A DNA stretch of 64,000 nucleotides, taken from the NCBI GenBank assembly GCA_029255685.2, contig CM055312.2, positions 68,028,792 to 68,092,791 on the forward strand, given 5' to 3'. The number at the start of each line of letters is the position of its first letter. Position 1 is the first letter of the stretch. Below the pieces are notes generated by a model. The model searched no databases and was not told the origin of the DNA. It saw only the letters and a list, made by a program, of their open reading frames with translations. Source of the DNA: Silene conica. Taxonomy: Eukaryota > Streptophyta > Magnoliopsida > Caryophyllales > Caryophyllaceae. A program made the translations under genes and the position numbers. This document shows, one piece after another, positions 35,082 to 55,254 of the stretch.

Positions 35082-36535
35082 GTCTTCCCTCCTTAAACTT
35101 AAGAGAGATACACCCGTGTTAAATAAGAACTTGTAAATATCGAGTAGTACGCGTGTAAATTTGTTTTCAACAAAGGGTTAAAACGAACTCAATATTACTC
35201 CGTACTTCATAAACTACATGGCCCACCACCAAATAAGTCATATTATACCTTTATGTGCATAACTGCATATAAAATCTTGTAAACAAATCCCAACCTTATA
35301 TTTACTCTCTTTCAAGCCTCTCAAGTCTCACCTACCAATCAACTACCACTCTTTCGGGTATTATACATTTATACTCCATGACTAATCATTACCCTCGAAT
35401 ATGATACTCATCGCATATCTATTTTTTTTTTATTATTTTATCAGTTTAAAAGATTTCCTAGTTTTCTTTTTTTTTTCGCTTATTTTATATTAGTTAAAAA
35501 GTGTTGCGATTTTTTAGTTCAATTTTTACTTATTTCAAATTTATTTTACAATATCAAATGAAAAAAAAAGTCGATCTATGTAGTAATATATTTTATAAAC
35601 TATTGCTTTTATAGAATAATATGTTCTTTTATTTAAAATTTTCAATCACTTTTTGGTGCATTATAGTTTTGATTATTTTCACAACATTAATATTGATCTG
35701 TAATTTTTCTTAAGACTTTGACCCTATTGAGTTAATTTAATTTCTTAGTTTTTTCTATTTTTCACTATATTTTCCAACACTTGATTATATAATCGTTAAT
35801 TTTATAACGCAGTTTGTTTCATGATTGGCCTATATATGATGTTAGTTTTGGACTTTGGTAGTATTTTATTGTGATTTAATAATATCACGTAATTCATTCA
35901 AATTGTATATTTTATTTAATTCACACATTTCTGATTATGCAATTAATTTAGAAAAAAAATATGGGTTTTCTTTTAAATTAGACCGCATTTTTGGTTGAAT
36001 GAACGTATCCCGTCTTTTACTATACAAAATTATCATTATGTATTTACTTAATAATTATGTAATCCTAAATTTTTATTTTATTCATTTATTTCGTTTATAT
36101 GATATCAATAAAATTAGTAGGTTCCTTTCAAAAATCTAATACGACCACAAGACGGTTCAACATGATTGTTGTATTACGAATTTTTTCTATAAAAGCATAA
36201 AAAATATTGGAGAGTAATGGGGGACATTGTGGGTACTACTTAAAAAAATAAAATAAAATTAATGTACTTTAAACCACAGAGCCCCATATCAGCTCTGTGG
36301 CTGTTGCTTTTATAAATTAGATTACTTATTCCTCCCTATTTTTCATTTTATCTTTCCAATTTTACCCTTCTCTCTCTACAATATATTTTTAACATTATTT
36401 TGTATCGATTAGTTGAAAATAAGTGACGATAAGTTAAATTAGATATGAGTTATCGTATTAATATCGGTGAATTAACAAAAAAAAAATATTGAACCAACCA
36501 ATTAATGAACTTTTTGCCTATGTTACACGATTATT
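35082..36535. other. AT-rich intergenic stretch
   Basis: After 16 bases of family A polypurine tract, the sequence is AT-rich with many homopolymer runs. A 9 bp perfect stem hairpin (CCACAGAGC / GCTCTGTGG) is at 36276-36302. No gene or element is recognised otherwise. Confidence 0.6.
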
Positions 36536-37500
36536 GAAATAATGACGATTTAAATTGAAATAAAAGTTAACTATGAAGAACGAAAAAGTTTAAGCGTCAT
36601 AACATTGCACTTGAGTGCATTCCCGGCGATTTTTTTTAAATCGCTTACTTCCCCGATACAAACGCAATGTAACTTTTTTTTTTGAAACAACCCATTCATG
36701 TAAAACAAACCATGTGGCTTACGCTTACCAACCCATGCCAATTCGTGCAATCCACATGAAATGGCATAATTCCATTCGGACGATTTACACGAACTAACCT
36801 ATTCACATGAACCGACTTAGGCTCGTTCATGTTTTTCACACGAATGAGTGCACCTTCCATTTTTTACCAATGTGTTCATCTTGGGAAAAAAATTTGTCAA
36901 AATCCAACCTCCAAACACAAAGTTATGGCCGTTTGAAATTGTTGTCATTTCTAATCTTATTTTTGTTTTTAATTTAATTGTTTTTTATAGCATAAAGAAT
37001 AAATAATGACGATTTAAATTAAGAAAAAAATTAACTATTAAGAACAAAAAATTTTAAGCGGCCATAACTTCATGCTCAAGTGTCCAATTCTAAAGATTTT
37101 TATTTTCAAATCGCTTACTTTGACGAGACCAACGCAATGGAGAAAAATATTTAAAAATCGAAATGATTCATTCACGTAAAATACACGAATTGACCTAGGT
37201 CAATTCCTGTGGTTCGATTCATGTGGTTTACACGAACCAACCTAGGCCAGTTCGTGTAATCCACACAAACTGGCCTAGGTCAGTTCGTCTAAGCCCATTC
37301 ATGCAATTTACACGAACTGGCCTAGGCGATTCATGTCCTAAGCGACCCACTTCTCAATTTTTTATTTTATTTTTATTTTTTTACCATTGTGTTCGTCTCG
37401 TAAAGTTCAGTGATTTGAAAAAAAAATTGACAAAATCAAAAACACCCGAGCACAAAGTTAAGGCCGTTTGTATTTTTTTTCGTTTCTAATAGTCATTTTT
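36536..37500. repeat. Degenerate direct duplication (~465 bp unit) with CCTAGG palindromes
   Basis: Two diverged copies start at the phrase AATAATGACGATTTAAATT (about 36539 and 37003). Both continue with AAGTTAACTAT/AATTAACTATTAAGAAC, AAATCGCTTACTT, ACGCAATG and CACAAAGTTA-GGCCGTTTG. Copy 2 has a run of palindromic phrases around CCTAGG (ACGAACTGGCCTAGGCC-like) at about 37180-37340; copy 1 has weaker versions at 36780-36840. Coding frames across it are not credible. Confidence 0.6.
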
Positions 37501-37703
37501 CATTTTGTTGATTTTTGAAGCGGGTTATCTAAAATTTGAAATCGTAATTAAAAAATGACAAAAAAAATTTAGCATAGAAAGGAATTTCAATTACTCAAGG
37601 ACAATAAGTAAAAGTACGGGCGAAATATAATAAACCTTCGTTACAAAATTAAGCCAACTTAAAATTGGTCAGGAGAAGAAGTGTTGACCAGTTACGAAGT
37701 TAC

Positions 37704-38306
37704 GGGGGCGTTTGGTTCACATAAAGGTATCGGAATGGAATCAGGAATCAAACCAGGGTGGTATGGGTTTGGAACTCGATTCTTCATACCTTATGTTTGG
37801 TTCGATTCAGGAATGAGGAATCAAATCGTTTTCTATGTCTATTTTATTGACCTTATACATTTACATATATACAATTTTTTTCTTTAAAATTTTCATATAT
37901 TAATTATTTAGAACTTGTATATATTTTATTTTTATAAATTTTAATTTATTTTTAATATCATAATATTTATTTTTAAATATATAAATAAAAAATCGAAGAA
38001 AAAATATTCTTGTATTTTTTACGGAAACAAAAATTTTAGAAGAAAAATTAATTATATAGATATTTCTATTTTTATTAGAGAAAATATTTGTTTTTTTACT
38101 ATATTATTTTTTCAATTTCCATGTATAATTTGATACCTATGGGTATCAATCTCATACCCTCCTCCCCCTTGGGTATGAGAAACTCATACCTCATGGGTTT
38201 GAGGTAAGGGTATCAAATTGTAAAAAGTGTAAAACAAACACAAGGTATGTGTTTAGATCATTCCAAACCCATACCTCATACCTAAAATTAGTGAAACAAA
38301 CACCCC
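37704..38306. mobile_element. TIR element, MITE-like (hAT or Harbinger type undecided)
   Basis: The left end GGGGGCGTTTGGTTCAC is complementary to the right end GTGAAACAAACACCCC with small differences. Inside, ATACC/GGTAT-rich blocks near both ends (for example GGTATGGGTTTGGAA, TTCCAAACCCATACC) extend the inverted symmetry. About 600 bp with an AT-rich centre. The target duplication is not clear. No transposase. Confidence 0.6.
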
Positions 38307-39199
38307 ATAGATAGATTGAAGTTAAAGATCAGAAAACAATAATCATCTTATCTTCAAGAGTGATCTCAAGAAAAATGTGAAGCCGTAGAAAATCTAATAT
38401 CACATGAAATTTGACTTTCCGCAGTTAAGCTGCCAAAAGGCAACACCACATTAAGTGCCACATTTGACCTACTTCAATACCACAAATTCTCCTTTAATAT
38501 GAGAATACCATTTTAGTGGTAAAACGAATCCAAATACGTGTCACATAACAAGGATAGTTGTCTAGAAAATAGATAAAAAAAAAACATTGTCTTAGTATCA
38601 TCAGGAGGAGGTTGTGGTGGTGGTAACATACAATCCATTGTTTTACCATTAAAACGGTATTATCATCTTAAGTAGGACTAGCTGATTTCATCAGGGAGGG
38701 GGGGAGGGGTCTCAAATATGTTGAGTTCAAAAGAAATTAGTGTATAGTAAAAAATAAAAATAAAAAACGAATTATGTAAATGAAAAACTGAGCATGGTGG
38801 GAGTCGAATGCCCACTTGGCTCGTAAAGAAAGTTTGTACCATTGCACTATTATATGTTTATTGATAGAATTATAGGTTATGTTTATTTATAAAGTAAACC
38901 CCCAATTTGAAGGCCCAAAAACCTGGAGGCCCCGATTCCTCAGCTGAGCCTCAGCTTGAACCTGAACTGGGCCTTAGCCACCCCTAGATTTCATACTCCC
39001 TCACACAGATACACTCAATCAATTGTATACACGGGATTCCTACAACCACGTATGTCAGGTTAACCTTCATTTGATTAGGTAGTCAAGTTTAGAAGACACC
39101 CCTTTACCTTTCCCATTTCGCTTGCCAACTCAAGGCTACCATTTGATGAACAACCGATCACCTTTTCGTCCTACGTCTGAATTCGCAAGAAGCAAAATA
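38307..39199. other. Intergenic, with a SINE candidate
   Basis: Unique-looking sequence containing the tRNA-like stretch described at 38790-38850. A GGCCC-rich stretch at 38905-38985 looks like transposon debris but cannot be assigned. Nothing else is recognised. Confidence 0.4.
38790..38850 (-). ncRNA. tRNA-derived SINE or tRNA pseudogene candidate (Pol III A and B boxes)
   Basis: On the minus strand TAGTGCAATGG (38839-38849) fits the A-box consensus TRGYNNARNNG. CATTCGACTCC (38800-38810) fits the B box GWTCRANNC with one mismatch, followed by CACCA. The boxes are 39 bases apart, a normal spacing. A full cloverleaf cannot be drawn, so a working tRNA is unlikely. Confidence 0.35.
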
Positions 39200-39740
39200 T
39201 CGCAACTTGGGCCCAATCCTTGGATCTCATAATATCAGATTTGAACCTGGTCAGAATATTTTGGATCTCACTTATCCAGATTCAGATCCACACCCAACAT
39301 AATATGTTCAACATACAAGTATACGGGTCACATTGTCATCTCTAAACGTAACTGAGACCACATAAGCTTAGACAGTTGAGGTAATATGCACGGAATGCAC
39401 CTAAGAAAGTGCAACAATACAATTACAGTGTTCCAGAGATAAAGGGACTAGGAAGCCATTTATCTACATAGGGTCCAGATCATGTTGCCAATAGCACGTT
39501 TAGAGTGATCACCTAAAGTTATGCGCAAACAGAGGACTAGAAAATAAAACTTACAGAACCTTTTTTCACTTGTCGAAAGTCCAAGTGTCGGACATTTCAC
39601 ACTTGTGTGCAAGCACACTGAGATTTTAGAGGATTTGCAAATACGAATGGAAAGCACAATGTCGCCTCAGAGATAAACGACAATCTGCAGCTGCTTATAT
39701 TCACCAGCTACATCAACAGCAGCATTGCGCATTGACCACC
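39200..39740 (-). other. Probable 3'-UTR terminal exon of the helicase gene
   Basis: A strong acceptor-like TATTGTTACAG ends at 39741 on the minus strand. A GTGAGT donor lies 20 bases after the helicase stop (42025-42030). Together they predict a 2.29 kb intron in the 3' UTR, with this as last exon. A 23-codon open stretch here (beginning WSMRNAAVDVAG) has no upstream partner exon, so it is more likely untranslated. The 3' end is a guess. Confidence 0.35.
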
Positions 39741-42030
39741 TGTAACAATATAAGATGAGTTTCCACCACACAAGACTATTTTAGCGCTAACAGCCATGAT
39801 TGCTTATGATCCCAGGTCATGAATACCAATTACTACCATTCATTCAAAGACTTAACAACCATCCACATGTAAAATTGTAAACATGCCTAACTCTTACAAA
39901 AGAAGAGGGTGCGGGGAGGAAGGAGACTCTCATGTTCAACAATATTACTCCGGCGTTTGAAGGGCTCCAACAAATGGCAGGGTAAAGACGGATCTAGCAC
40001 TGTGTTACCGGATTCGCTTAGTCACCTACCGAAACGCAAAGCGATAGCGATTCACACGAGTTACGTATACGAAGAGCATCAATTACCATAATTAGCTATA
40101 ATTATACCACCGTCTATTTTGAGCGAATTGGTTATTCTTATTACAAATTCGAATCAGTCGTATATTGAATCTGGTGACCTATCCAGCTGACCAGGTCTCG
40201 CCGAATTCAAGTAACCTAAATAATCACCTAATTCAAGTACATTATAAAGCTTGGCGAAGCCATATCCTAGGAGATTAACATCCAACCGCAGTACCCATGT
40301 CTTATTCAAGAAAAGCATTGATCATTAGTCATATTCCCTGTCAAACCGTCTCCCAATCAACAAAGCTGCACACAGCACTTCTGGAGCTAGGATTTACAGG
40401 GCAAATCTTGTGGATTCAATGACTCGCTAATCTTTGGCTTTGAAACATTGAATACACCAAAATGACTCACTAAAATGAACGTGCTTGTATTGTGGAGTAG
40501 CTACCGAACAATGCAATTATCGATACGCATCATTCACAACCAGCTCAACCAGCACCCTCCCCCCTGTACTTTTCCACCTCTGTCCTCTATTCCAATCTCC
40601 ACCGTCTCCCCTCATCAAACCTTTAAACACCCAACACCACCGCCCTCTACAGCTGATCGCAACCTGCTTCTAACCAACACAACCATAACCCCCCCCCCCC
40701 CCCCCCCGGCCACTCTTCCCCTTCGACTAACTCCATCGTTGAATTTCAATTGTTAGTTGTCCCGTATCCTAAACTCTTCCGTCAAAATTTGTCGACTGGA
40801 GGTTGACGCAGAGGAAGGTAATTCCGGAAATCAGCTAGTTTAGCAGCAAAATGTATCTTTAAATTATTCTGCCAAAATTAGTTGACTGGAGGTTGATGGA
40901 GAGGGAGAGAGTCCAGGGAGTCTGCTATTTTGCCAAAAAATTGTACTTTGCACCTATGTTACTCTGACTCGGCTTGAGGGGTCAAACACGGGTACATATC
41001 CAAGTGTCGGACACGGCTATTTTATGAAAAAAGTTCAAGTTTTTGGTCTAAAATGAAGTGTTCGACTGTCATACCAATGTCCAAGGATCAAGTGTCGTAC
41101 CGAGGTCATATGAAGTGTCGAAGTAACATAGCTTTACACACATTCCATCGAATATGAGTTGACCGGGAAAGAATGTGAACAGTGGGTGTAGGCAGGATTG
41201 GTGGTAGGGTTGAAGTATTTGTTCAGCTTCGCCACCGAATCAAGAAATTGATGACACCTTGCATTTTTTTAAGCACCAATACACAACCAAGTTATCATGG
41301 TTTTAGAAAGTTCCTTAGACTCTTCTTATTTCCTCGCTACACGTGCCCAACACTTGACACTTAAACATGGGTATGACATTTGACACTCGGACATAGGTAT
41401 GACATTTGGACACGTCATTTCAAGCCAAAATATGCAAATACTTCCCACATTTGGACACACAGCCGTGTCGGCTCCTAGACGAGTCTAATTAACATGGAAT
41501 GCTACCGCATTTTACTACATTTTGAGGTGATATTTACTATTCAACAATACAACATCACTACTGATACAATGATCATGACTGAAAAAGCAATAGTTTATAC
41601 TATTCACCCTAGGGGTTCTTGGTTAAAACGTTTCCACAAAGGGGTTACATTATAGTGATGGTGTCGCGGCATTCACGTGAGTGGACAAGGCGAGGCTGTC
41701 TTAGGGAGGCCAGCATGGTCACATGGGTGACCGGACCTCAAAAAAGGAACAGGTAAGAAGGGGGAGGAAGTGTTATTGTGATTTAACGAAGTGGGATGGG
41801 AAAGGGTTTAATTATTTGGTTGACTGTTATCTCATTTGCTGCTGAAGGATGATTACTTAGAATAAGACATTCTTACCCTAGAATATGTGAAATAATCAAA
41901 TTCACTAACACTAGTGAAGGGGTCATAAGAAAAAAGAGGTAGACGAAACTTGAAAACGAAGACATCATCAAACTACAAAACCTAATGACAGAAACCAAGC
42001 AAGCAAACATTTACTTTGTGTCCCACTCAC
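39741..42030 (-). other. Probable 3'-UTR intron / intergenic, no coding exon recognised
   Basis: The stretch has no recognisable gene. It includes a 19-base C homopolymer (40689-40707) and two related blocks (about 40785-40850 and 40875-40945) that share GTTGACGCAGAGG/GTTGATGGAGAGG phrases. The sequence around 40960-41480 repeats 'GTGTCGGACACGG'-like phrases. Small open frames on both strands lack homology. Confidence 0.4.
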
Positions 42031-42049
42031 CACCATTCACATAGTTTTG

Positions 42050-50292
<8,243 letters not shown>

Positions 50293-50460
50293 CGGAATCT
50301 GGAAGGATATGTTGGAGAGAAGAAAAGAGTCAAAGGAGAGTGAGTAGAAGACTAATAGATGAAGAGGATGATGATGAGTGTAGAGGGGAGGAGTGGAGTA
50401 GTGGTGGAGTTGTTAATTTTTTGGATCTTATTTCTTTATTTTAATTATTGGCTTATTGGA
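50293..50460 (-). promoter_or_regulatory. Helicase 5' UTR / proximal promoter region
   Basis: Upstream of the ATG, the minus strand is CT-rich (CTCCTCCCCTCTACACTC, then CATCATCCTCTTCATC), typical of a plant 5' leader. No TATA box could be assigned with confidence. The transcription start is unknown. Confidence 0.4.
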
Positions 50461-52069
50461 GAGTTGCATTTTAAAACAACAAAAAAATGATTATTTTTCG
50501 ATGGTTAGCGCCTGAGCGGTATAGCGTCACCGAGTACATGGCCGGATCTAGAGGTGGCCCAGAGGGGCTTCCTCATAAATTTTTCGAAAGGGTCATGCTC
50601 TTTTATGGATATTATTTACTCAACTATGGACATAATTTATCAAATTGCCCCTCTCAGTTCAAGCCTTCTTTCTAATTTTGATAAATTTTAGTTTCCACCT
50701 TGGCAAAGCAAGCGGCAAATGCACTGCTGAATAAAGTTCCGGCGAATGAGATATCGGTACGGACCAAGATCCGCCACTAAAATCATTAATCTAAAAGGAA
50801 GAAAAAAATGTGAAGACTTTTGATTGAATTTGGTGATGAAATTGAGTGATTTGTAAAAGCAGTGAATGGTTTCTAATTATGCACAGTTTAGGAAGTTAGG
50901 AGGGAGAGAAAGTATCAACGAGAGTGATTGGCGGCTCATGACAATGAACGAAGCATCAAAGGACATCGATTCCAACCCAACTACTGAGACCCCGGCCCTT
51001 TGCACGTCGGCCTGTCTTCGTGCCGCCACCACCAACATCCGACCCTGCAACCTTTTGCTCATAAACCCTAATTTCACAATTTTTTTGATTTTATCCAACC
51101 CTAATCCAACCATTATAAGATTATGGACAATTTATACAATGAAGGAAGAAATGAATGCTTTAGAATCAATACTTGATTGAAAAATTAGGATTAAAATTGA
51201 TTAATTTGATGGAAATTTAATTAATTTTATGGTAGAAAAAGAGAGAATTTCTAAAATTGTAATTTGTTGTTTAATAGAAGAAGGGTAAGGTGTAGAAAAG
51301 TTTATGGCAAAAAGTCCATAAAAGAGTAAAACTCGTACATGAAAGAGCAATTACGTTTCGAAATAAATGTTTTAAGTATCCAAATTAGGAAATTTATATG
51401 TAACACTAAAACTTGAGAGGGACTGTCTTAAAATAAATTATTGGGAGACCATTCTTTTGTACCCTTTTGTACGCTTATTGAGAGGCGATCTCTCAATAGA
51501 CCTATCGTATATGTAATAATTGGTAGATGTATTGAGTTCTTTTTTTAAAGATGTATTGAGTTCTATTTAGGAGGGTTCAATTCCTATTATAACATTTTAT
51601 AAAAAAATTCTGGGTTTTAGCCCATGTATATTTGCTGGTTATTTTATATATAGAGTCGAGTTCAAATGAGTCAACATCTTTGGTTGAGACCTTGAATCCT
51701 AATTACAACCATTAGATATTTGATGATGGATGGCTGAGATTAGATGAAAATTTGGGCTCTTATTAATGCAAAAAAAAAAAACAATTAATGACTTTATATT
51801 AAAAAAAAAAGGAAAACGTGGGATTGATTACAGTTTAGGTTTCCAATACTGACACAACACAACACAATCATACGTTATTCTTTCCAATGCACTCCTTCGT
51901 CTTCTCCAATTCTCCTCCTTCCTGCTTTCGCCATTAACGTCGACAACAACAATCAGAACAAAAAAAAAGTACTCACCATATCGATTACAAAACACAAGCA
52001 TTCAACATTCCGAATTCAGGAATTCCAAAAGAGTTTCATAACAACAAGCACTCGTCATTCTACCCTAGC
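50461..52069. other. Intergenic region between two divergent genes
   Basis: It holds the upstream sequence of both the helicase (minus) and the FAR1-like gene (plus). A 104-codon ATG frame at 50866-51180 has no family resemblance and is not called a gene. Short A-runs occur at 51770-51812. From about 51850 on, the sequence is CA/CT-rich and could be the 5' UTR of the FAR1-like gene. Confidence 0.5.
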
Positions 52070-54244
52070 ATGGAGCATTCACAGATTGAACAATTGAACG
52101 ATGGTAACTCTTTGCGTTTATTTTTTCTTTGTGTAAACGTCTTTATACACGTAATACCTGTTGCATGCAGTGTATTTCAACTTTATTTTTCTTTTAGTTC
52201 CGAAGTAAGGGAATTATTTGGATTTGTAACTTACTCAAATACAGTTACACACAACTTCTCGGCGTGTTGTATGTTTAACTTCAAAGCGTTTGACTTTATC
52301 AACCACGGCTTGTGTTACTCCATTCAACAACCTTGTGAAACTCTGGTGAAGTAGTTGTGTAACTCTATTTAACAACGCGTGTAACTCCATTGAATAAATT
52401 CGTGTAATTGTATTGAACATTCACGTGTAACTCCAATGAACAGCTGAGTAACTCTATAACATAATCTATGTAACTCTATTGCATAATCTTTGTAACTCTA
52501 TTAGTGTACATACGTGTTACTTCATTCAACAACCTTGTGAAACTCTGGTGAAGTAGTTGTGTAACTCTATTGAACAACGCGTGTAACTCCATTGAATAAA
52601 TTCGTGTAATTGTGTTGAACAATCACGTGTAACTCCAATGAACAGCCTGGGTAACTCTATAACATAATCTGTGTAACTCTATTGCATAATCTTTGTAACT
52701 CTATTAGTGTACATACGTGTTACTCCATTCAACAACTTTGTGTAACTCTAATAAATTAATATGTGTAACCCTTTACATTGTAATGTGTACATACGTGTAA
52801 CTCCGTTGTATTACGAGTGTAACTCTACCGCATAGCCTTTGTAACTCCATTGAACAACATAGGTAACTCTATTGCATAAGCTTTGTAACTCTAATGAACA
52901 GCATATGTAACTCTATTGTATAGGCTTTGTAACTCTATTGAACAATCACGTGTAACTCCAATTAACAGCTTGAGTAACTCTATAGCATAATCTGCGTAAC
53001 TCTATTGCATAATCTTTGTAACTTTATTAGTGTACATACATGTAACTCCATTGAACAAGTTTGTGTAACTCTAATGACTTAATATGTATAACTCTTTACT
53101 ATTTCATAAACTTTATATTACAGGCTTACGGTAAAATGTTCAACATGTGCAGGCAGTGGGTCTAACGACAACGAACCGGTTGTCGGTGAAGAGGAATTTG
53201 CCGCTGTTTTCACAAATGTTGCAGCGGATGAGTACTATAGGGTAGTTGAAGATCAGTTTACACCATACCTGAATCAGGTGTTCAGTACCATCGAGGAAGC
53301 TACAAAATTCTACAAGGTGTATGCGCTTGCATGCGGATTTGATGTGCGTAAGTACACTGCAAAGAAGTGGCGCGATGGTACGCTGAAAACAAAGCTTCTG
53401 GTGTGTAACAGACAAGGGTGTACATACTACAAGAGGACAACGGACAATAACGAGGACGAACAGTCAGCAGACGAGGGAACCAGTGCCATGGGTGAAAATA
53501 AACAGAGTAGGAATAGGAAAACAATAAGGATCGGGTGCAAGGCTAATATTAGACTGTTTATGTTGAATGGTACTTTAGTGGTTGACCAGTTTCATGACGG
53601 ACACTGTCACGATCTTGTTGACATCAAAGATAGAGAGTTCCATAAGTTGTCGTGGAAATTACACGAGTACCACAAGGATCCTATCGAATTCGAGGGTTAG
53701 TGCAATACTCTTTATCCTTCCTTAATTTTGGAACATTTACCATTTTTAGTTATTAACTTTACATTGGCGCATACATTTGAAAATCGGAGCTACGCGGACA
53801 TTCAAAATCTGCAAGGAACTACTTAGTGGGTACGGAAACATTGGCGTGACCCTGAACGACTTCAAAAACTTCCAGAGGGACGTTAAATGCTACATCAATC
53901 AAAGGGACGGTCAATTGTTCGTGGACCTTATGAAGGAGAAAGCAGCTACCAGCGATGGTTTTTACTTCGACTACGCGATTGATGTTGATAGCAGTTTGAC
54001 GATAGTCTTCTGGGCGGACTCCATATCACGGAAGAACTACTCCGTATATGGGGACGCGGTGTCGTTCGACCTGACGTACGGGACGAACAAGTACAAGATG
54101 GTGTTCGCGCCCTTCACAGGAGTCGACAACCACAAGCGCTCCGTAACTTTTGGTTGTGCCTTGGTTTTCAGGGAGCACCACTCCTATTTTGACTGGGTGT
54201 TCAAGCATTTTTTATTGGCGATGGGCGGCAAGGAACCCCGGTAT
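52070..54244 (+). pseudogene. FAR1/FHY3-like gene (MULE transposase-derived), truncated by an LTR
   Basis: Exon 1 52070-52103 (MEHSQIEQLND), intron 52104-53152, exon 2 53153-53695, a short intron, then exon 3 up to 54244. Exon 2 encodes the FAR1 DNA-binding (WRKY-GCM1 zinc finger) domain: STIEEATKFYKVYALACGFD, VCNRQGC, RIGCKANI, FHDGHCHDL. Exon 3 begins the MULE transposase core: GVTLNDFKNFQRDVKCYI, DGQLFVDLM, FWADSISRKNYSVYGDAVSF, LTYGTNKY, GCALVFREHHSYF. It breaks off after GGKEPRY, where the LTR starts; the rest of the transposase core and the SWIM zinc finger are missing. The exon 3 acceptor is uncertain and a 1-base frame change near 53776 is possible. FAR1 relatives are transcription factors or transposases; this copy is a fragment. 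Confidence 0.8.
52300..53110 (+). repeat. Minisatellite of TGTAACTCTATTG units filling FAR1-like intron 1
   Basis: About 30 units of roughly 20-30 bp share TGTAACTC(C/T)A(T)TG, followed by variable ends (AACAA, CATAATCTT, AATAAATTCG). A higher-order step of 202 bp is visible: GTGTTACTCCATTCAAC at 52312 and GTGTTACTTCATTCAAC at 52514, with the same unit order after each. The array begins near the intron centre and ends about 40 bp before the acceptor. Confidence 0.9.
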
Positions 54245-55240
54245 TGTTGGGGCTGGTGTCCTTGACAGTTAGTACAATGACTTACTAAATCTCTTAAAGG
54301 ATCACAAGGGCATACTTCAGTATTTTTATCAGTTGATCCACGTTTATCAATAACGGTTGGCTTGCTAGATAAGTTTGACGTTATTGTCATACGGATGGCG
54401 GTGATCAACTGGTCCCTATACGTCACACCTATAGGACACGTTTGAGAGATGTGAAGGTATGGAAATACAGTCACATTTATGCCGGATATGACTAAACAGT
54501 TAGTCAGAGGTATTGACTATTAAATTAGTCAATAAGATGTTGAGATTATTATTTAATACGGATTAAATAATTTTAGCTAATACGGATTACATGATTAATT
54601 CGTAAATTAAATATAAACGGTTATATTTAATTAAATATTGTATTCGCGTATTAATATAAACAGTTATATTAATTTGGGCAATTATACAATATCGTAATTT
54701 TATCAGACCATTATTAATACATCGACTGCATTAATATCTGATAACAAGTGTACGATTTATAATTTAAAATCCCGTGAATAACTTATAGCTAAATGGGTCG
54801 AATCACGAATCAGAATAAGGTAAGAGTGGAAAGCCCACTCTTACCCTATTCGAAAATTCGGCCGAGTGGTACATAAGGAGGAGACTTCTCCTTATGTCAG
54901 GTTACTCTTGTTTCACTGTAAAACAAATCTCAAAGAAAATTAGGGTTTGAGAGCATTCTTCTCCCATAACCCAGATCTCACATCTAAAACTCAAAAAGGC
55001 TCTCCCTATATTGCAAGGCAGTTGGAGAGGATTTCTAGCACACGTGGCATCGTCTCAATCTAAGTCTTGGGTGCAAGTTATAGGAGGGAATTTGTTTTAA
55101 TTCCTGTTCTTAGGCCTTTCGCGCAAGGACTAAAGGTTGTACTCTTTTTCATGTCTTTTTAATCTTATGACCATATTCACGAATGTAATTTTCATTATAA
55201 TCCTGGAAGTTTAGGGCGAATACATGTTATATTCCCCACA
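54245..55240 (+). repeat. 5' LTR of retrotransposon C
   Basis: It runs TGTTGGGGCTGG...TATATTCCCCACA, 996 bp, directly followed by a primer-binding site. The left border coincides with the end of FAR1-like homology, so it inserted into that gene. The downstream LTR and second target duplication are not in the window. The family is likely copia, from the primer site and layout, but Ty3/gypsy families also use this tRNA. Confidence 0.85.
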
Positions 55241-55242
55241 AG

Positions 55243-55254
55243 TGGTATCAGAGC
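55243..55254 (+). other. Primer-binding site of element C (initiator tRNA-Met)
   Basis: TGGTATCAGAGC, two bases after the LTR end, matches the complement of the plant initiator tRNA-Met 3' end. Confidence 0.9.

Noticed and set aside
39682..39740. Short open stretch beginning WSMRNAAVDVAG after an acceptor-like site, as the last coding exon of another gene
   Set aside because: No upstream exon of another gene was found between it and the helicase, so a 3'-UTR exon of the helicase is the simpler reading.
40689..40707. 19-base C homopolymer as a G-quadruplex regulatory site
   Set aside because: A single homopolymer is prone to sequencing and assembly error, and nothing next to it suggests a promoter.
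50866..51180. 104-codon ATG frame between the helicase and FAR1-like genes
   Set aside because: No recognisable domain, no splice context, and low-complexity ends; a chance frame is more likely. A transcript would change this.
52300..53110. CRISPR-like array (repeats with variable spacers)
   Set aside because: The units are degenerate, run without true spacers, lie in a plant intron and show a higher-order period; this is a minisatellite.
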